Below are positions 16,172 to 18,559 of a stretch of 18,559 nucleotides of DNA, piece by piece. How positions within the stretch are numbered: the first letter of the stretch is position 1; every line of letters starts with the position of its first letter. Source of the DNA: Woeseia sp. (GTDB lineage: Bacteria; Pseudomonadota; Gammaproteobacteria; Steroidobacterales; Woeseiaceae); the NCBI GenBank assembly GCA_018701055.1, contig JABIUH010000351.1:1-18559 (forward strand), written 5' to 3'. A program made the translations under genes and the position numbers. The notes under the pieces are model-generated. The model saw only the letters and a program-made list of their open reading frames with translations. It searched no databases and was not told where the DNA came from.

Positions 16172-16200
16172 AATATATGACTGTCAAATCAAGGTGTCAA
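16172..16200 (-). promoter_or_regulatory. Near-consensus sigma-70 promoter for the TonB-dependent receptor
   Basis: On the minus strand TTGACA (16200-16195, perfect -35) is followed after exactly 17 bases by TATATT (16177-16172, five of six to the -10 consensus). Transcription would start near 16165, leaving an untranslated leader of about 207 bases before the ATG at 15958. The surroundings are AT-rich. The match is by eye only. Confidence 0.65.
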
Positions 16201-16400
16201 ACCAGAATTTCGGATATTGACCTATACCGCGCACGCTGTGTGATGAAAATTTTCTTCATCTAGGCCTAAACGGACTTTAGAAAGGCCCATTAAGAGCGAA
16301 ATTCGTCCTATTTCGAACTATTTGTTGCGTTCTTGCAACGGAAACAATGAATTTCATCTGGCGCCCACGTGAGACCCAGGGTAAAAAAGAAATTAACCGC

Positions 16401-16432
16401 CATCGAGAGGAGCGCAGCGACGCGGCGATTTC
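16401..16432. repeat. Composite REP-like element, left-half fragment
   Basis: CATCGAGAGGAGCGCAGCGA and the following CGCGGCGATTT correspond to the left end of the family (CGTCATTGCGAGGAGCGCAG type). No right half follows, so this is a truncated copy. Confidence 0.6.
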
Positions 16433-16513
16433 CGTTCCCATTCCGCGCTAATTACCGATGGGTCAGAGTTGAGAGGCTGAACCTGGGCCGGGTTGTCGCG
16501 GGAGTATCGAATG

Positions 16514-16537
16514 GGGTCAGAGCTTGCGCTCTGACCC
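16514..16537. repeat. GGGTCAGAG-N6-CTCTGACCC palindrome, copy 4
   Basis: Perfect nine-base arms enclose CTTGCG, the same loop as the copy at 9009. It is preceded by TATCGAATGG, which matches the CGAATGG lead-in of copies 2 and 3. It lies 61 bases beyond the 3' end of the M20 gene. A T-run is missing on both sides, so it is not a typical terminator. Confidence 0.85.
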
Positions 16538-16598
16538 TGGCTCAGACTGAGGTGTTGTTCGGAATGCTGCCGGAGCTGGTGCCTTGATCCTATGGCGG

Positions 16599-17900
16599 CT
16601 ACTCCGCGAGTCCTGCTTCTGTGAGTAGGGTCAGCAGGCCAATTTGTATGCCGATATGCCCATCGTCGTTCTGCCACCATTCGTCCGGTGAATGTGAATT
16701 GCCGCTAATACCACCCCGACTCATCGTGACAGCCGGAATCCCTTTAGATATAGGCAAGTTCGAGTCCGTCGAAGAAATTCGCAAGGATGGTTGAATGTCG
16801 AACGCGAGCGTTGCAGCCATCGAGCGCTGTACCAGCGGTTCGCTCGATTCTTGCTGAGCGGCAGGCCGTGTGCCGACGCGCGCTACCTCTACAGTCAATG
16901 CAGGCCCATCGAGGCGATCGGCATTTTCTTCCTGCAAGGCTTGTTCGACAGCAGCCTTCAGCACGGCGTCGATGTCGTCTAATTTGTCCTGGCTGCCGGA
17001 TCGCATATCGACTTCCATCCACGATTCAAACGGAATTGAATTAATGGAGGTGCCTCCACCCATGCGGCCAACGTTGTAGCTCGTTTTCTCGCCAACGGTG
17101 GTGACGCTTGGTGCGTTCTCATCGAAGATTCGAATTGCACGACCCATTGCATGGTGAGGATTTGCCAGGCCGAAGGCACCCCACGAATGTCCGCCCGGAC
17201 CTTTGAAGGTTACCTTGTACCGATGAGAACCGACGCCGCCGTACACGATTCTGCTCGACTCTCCGCCATCGACTGCAATCAGCGAGTCAATTTTTTCCGC
17301 GCCATCTCGAAACAAATGCTTAACGCCGCGCAAATCCCCGAGGCCTTCTTCACCAACGTTGCCGATAAACCAAATGTCGGCATCGGTTTCAATGTTCGCA
17401 TGCTCCATGGCACGCAGAACGCCAAGAACAGTGACAAGACCGCGCGTATTGTCGCCAATACCGGGGGCGTACATTTTCTCATCATCGAATCTTACGGTGA
17501 CATCCGTGCCAGCTGGGAAAACGGTATCCAGATGCGCGCTGTATCCGATAATGCGATCACTTTTTCGACCCGGTCGCTTGCCAACAGCGTTGCCGACCTC
17601 ATCAATCGAAACATCGACGAGACCCGACTCACGTAGCATCTCCGCGAATCGTTCTGCGCGAACCTGTTCTTCAAACGGCGGTGCAGGAATTTCGGTGAGC
17701 TCGATGAGATCGCGCCGCGATTGCGGTTCGATTGCAACGATGTGTTCAAACGCATCCTGCACGCGGCTGTCGGCTTTGATCTTAATAGCATCGTTGAGAT
17801 ATTGGTCTGCAACCTCTGGTGCGGTTTGTTCTTGTGCGCCAACGTTTGCGGTAAGCGCAACCATAGCGACCACTATATAAATGGCAATTCTTGAAAGCAT
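16599..17900 (-). CDS. Exported M20-family metallopeptidase
   Basis: The 433-residue protein starts with a signal peptide (MLSRIAIYIVVAMVALTANV, cut near GAQ) and has a complete M20 di-metal site. His123 and Asp125 are in SAHLDTVF, the bridging Asp150 in GIGDN, Glu184/Glu185 in NVGEEGLGD, Asp211 in VDGGE, and His403 in GNSHSPDEWW. The lid-domain segment FKGPGGHSWGAFG (232-244) matches the aminotripeptidase and PepT-like branch. It should cleave small peptides or amidated compounds in the periplasm. The gene stands between the CapA-like gene and the receptor gene, separated from each by repeat-rich spacers, so it probably has its own promoter. The ATG at 17900 gives an intact signal peptide; AGGGAT lies just upstream as a modest ribosome binding site. 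Confidence 0.93.
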   Translation of the reverse strand: MLSRIAIYIVVAMVALTANVGAQEQTAPEVADQYLNDAIKIKADSRVQDAFEHIVAIEPQSRRDLIELTEIPAPPFEEQVRAERFAEMLRESGLVDVSIDEVGNAVGKRPGRKSDRIIGYSAHLDTVFPAGTDVTVRFDDEKMYAPGIGDNTRGLVTVLGVLRAMEHANIETDADIWFIGNVGEEGLGDLRGVKHLFRDGAEKIDSLIAVDGGESSRIVYGGVGSHRYKVTFKGPGGHSWGAFGLANPHHAMGRAIRIFDENAPSVTTVGEKTSYNVGRMGGGTSINSIPFESWMEVDMRSGSQDKLDDIDAVLKAAVEQALQEENADRLDGPALTVEVARVGTRPAAQQESSEPLVQRSMAATLAFDIQPSLRISSTDSNLPISKGIPAVTMSRGGISGNSHSPDEWWQNDDGHIGIQIGLLTLLTEAGLAE

Positions 17901-17945
17901 GGGTATATCCCTGTTAGTGAGATTTTGAAATTAAAAGAGCGAATT

Positions 17946-18099
17946 CGTCATTGCGAGGAGGCGTAGCCGACGAAGCGATCCAGTTAAATCGACGAACTAT
18001 GGGTTGGGTGGCTGGCAACATCGTGTTGCCGGCCCTTCGGGCGAGCTTCGCTCGTCCCAAATCGCTCCTGGCGATTTGGTCGTTACGCTCGCAATGACG
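17946..18099. repeat. Composite REP/MITE-like element with perfect 12-bp terminal inverted repeats
   Basis: The element starts CGTCATTGCGAG (17946-17957) and ends with its exact reverse complement CTCGCAATGACG (18088-18099). Inside are further hairpins: CTGGCAAC-ATCGT-GTTGCCGG (18012-18032), GGGCGAGC/GCTCGTCC-type arms following it, and AAATCGCTCCTGGCGATTT (18060-18078). It is the most intact copy of the family in the window and carries no coding sequence. It lies between the CapA-like stop and the M20 start, leaving little room for the M20 promoter. Confidence 0.85.
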
Positions 18100-18139
18100 T
18101 ACAGATAGTTTTACGCAGCCTCTAGTGTGAAAAGTTTTA

Positions 18140-18559
18140 TTATTCTAACTGCACGTAACCCACACCACGGCGCATCGTGATCTCAGTGCCGTAAGGTTCA
18201 GATAGACGCTGTAGATCGCCAATTATTTTTTCGCCCAATTCCTCATTGGCTAAGACAGGTCGACCACGAATCTGAGGTGGTGCGCCATAGGCCAGGTTAA
18301 TCGGGTGCAGCTGTAGTTCAGTGAGATTGCCGCCTTTGAAGGTTGGCACCGCAACGATTGATTCCCAGTTTTCAACCAAAGCGGGAAAGCCCGTCGTATC
18401 ATTCTTGTAGCGGGCATCGTTGAAGTCGGCGACATGCGCGTTACCGTCGAGATCATATCTTTCGTAATTTTCTGAGGGAAGGCGCAGCAGCGTTTCATTC
18501 TGGAACATAAAGTTGCCGATGCTGTAGAAAATTGGTTTGCCCTGGTAGATCTCGATGCC
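18140..18559 (-). CDS. CapA-family protein (partial, C-terminal part)
   Basis: The frame enters from the right edge and gives the last 139 residues. The first visible residues, GIEIYQGKPIFYSIGNFMFQ, match the conserved end of the CapA/PgsA catalytic domain (metallophosphatase-like fold), where the family reads H-G-(I/V)-x-x-Y-x-x-x-(P)-I-x-Y-S-L-G-N-F. The rest forms the C-terminal part, with LTELQLHPI and a final EPYGTEITMRRGVGYVQLE-like tail. CapA proteins are linked to poly-gamma-glutamate synthesis, but many homologues in Proteobacteria lack a capB/C partner and have unknown roles. The N-terminus, any signal peptide and upstream neighbours lie outside the window. Stop TAA at 18142-18140. 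Confidence 0.85.
   Translation of the reverse strand, partial: GIEIYQGKPIFYSIGNFMFQNETLLRLPSENYERYDLDGNAHVADFNDARYKNDTTGFPALVENWESIVAVPTFKGGNLTELQLHPINLAYGAPPQIRGRPVLANEELGEKIIGDLQRLSEPYGTEITMRRGVGYVQLE

Larger units (their letters stand above)
15959..16598. other. Long intergenic region holding the receptor promoter, leader and repeats
   Basis: This 640-base gap separates the receptor gene from the M20 peptidase gene; both run leftward. From left to right it holds a leader of about 207 bases, a promoter (16172-16200), an AT-rich stretch to about 16340, and two repeats (16401-16432 and 16514-16537). A plus-strand open frame at 16369-16587 is made mostly of repeat sequence and shows no protein features. 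I found no recognisable riboswitch in the leader. Confidence 0.6.

Noticed and set aside
16459..16485. A possible fifth palindrome (GGTCAGAG ... CTGAACC)
   Set aside because: The right arm does not pair well with the left, so it is at best a decayed copy.
17151..17880. Two long plus-strand open frames opposite the M20 peptidase gene
   Set aside because: The minus strand carries a complete metallopeptidase with all metal ligands; the plus-strand translations show no domain features.
1..18559. Defence, toxin-antitoxin, secretion or biosynthetic gene cluster
   Set aside because: I went through all supported genes on both strands. Apart from the transposase remnant, all with an assignable function are metabolic, hydrolytic or transport proteins, and nothing supports calling a new multi-gene system here.

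Overview
The window is 18.6 kb of moderate-GC DNA from a Gram-negative bacterium. A 965-residue TonB-dependent outer-membrane receptor, a lipoprotein hydrolase and several exported hydrolases show the envelope type. A DmdA-like enzyme, a decayed REP-associated transposase and abundant short palindromic repeats make a marine gammaproteobacterium the best guess. That taxonomic placement is inference. I see no rRNA, tRNA, CRISPR array, prophage or plasmid functions.

Layout. (1) Positions 1-2493, minus strand: a tightly packed operon of a NylB-like serine hydrolase lipoprotein, an SDR oxidoreductase and the start of a quinone-reductase-like MDR protein. (2) Positions 2879-4731, plus strand, divergent from the first: a DmdA/GcvT-like aminomethyltransferase-fold enzyme followed by a small membrane-anchored DUF6090-like gene broken by a 1-bp frameshift. 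(3) Positions 5068-10238, plus strand: a large exported M14 carboxypeptidase-like protein, then two tandem copies (about 91% identical) of an exported creatininase-family protein, separated by palindromic repeats. (4) Positions 10569-11476, minus strand: a REP-associated transposase pseudogene with three in-frame stops and at least one frameshift. (5) Positions 11659-15958, minus strand: a TonB-dependent receptor, a small exported protein of unknown function and a 2OG-Fe(II) oxygenase. A strong intrinsic-terminator hairpin lies inside the first codons of the second gene. (6) Positions 16599-18559, minus strand: an exported M20 metallopeptidase and the 3' end of a CapA-like gene.

Functional theme. 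Many of the proteins are exported hydrolases of amide or peptide bonds (M14, M20, two creatininase-like proteins, a beta-lactamase-fold hydrolase), next to a TonB-dependent importer. This fits scavenging of peptide or amide compounds, but nothing here proves the genes act together.

The non-coding signal is dominated by two repeat families. One is a palindrome GGTCAGAG-N6-CTCTGACC, with four clear copies. The other is a composite element whose intact copy (17946-18099) has perfect 12-bp inverted ends. I found no convincing new multi-gene system. The best leads are the terminator inside the receptor operon, the creatininase duplication, the broken dmdA-linked gene and the repeat/transposase remnants.
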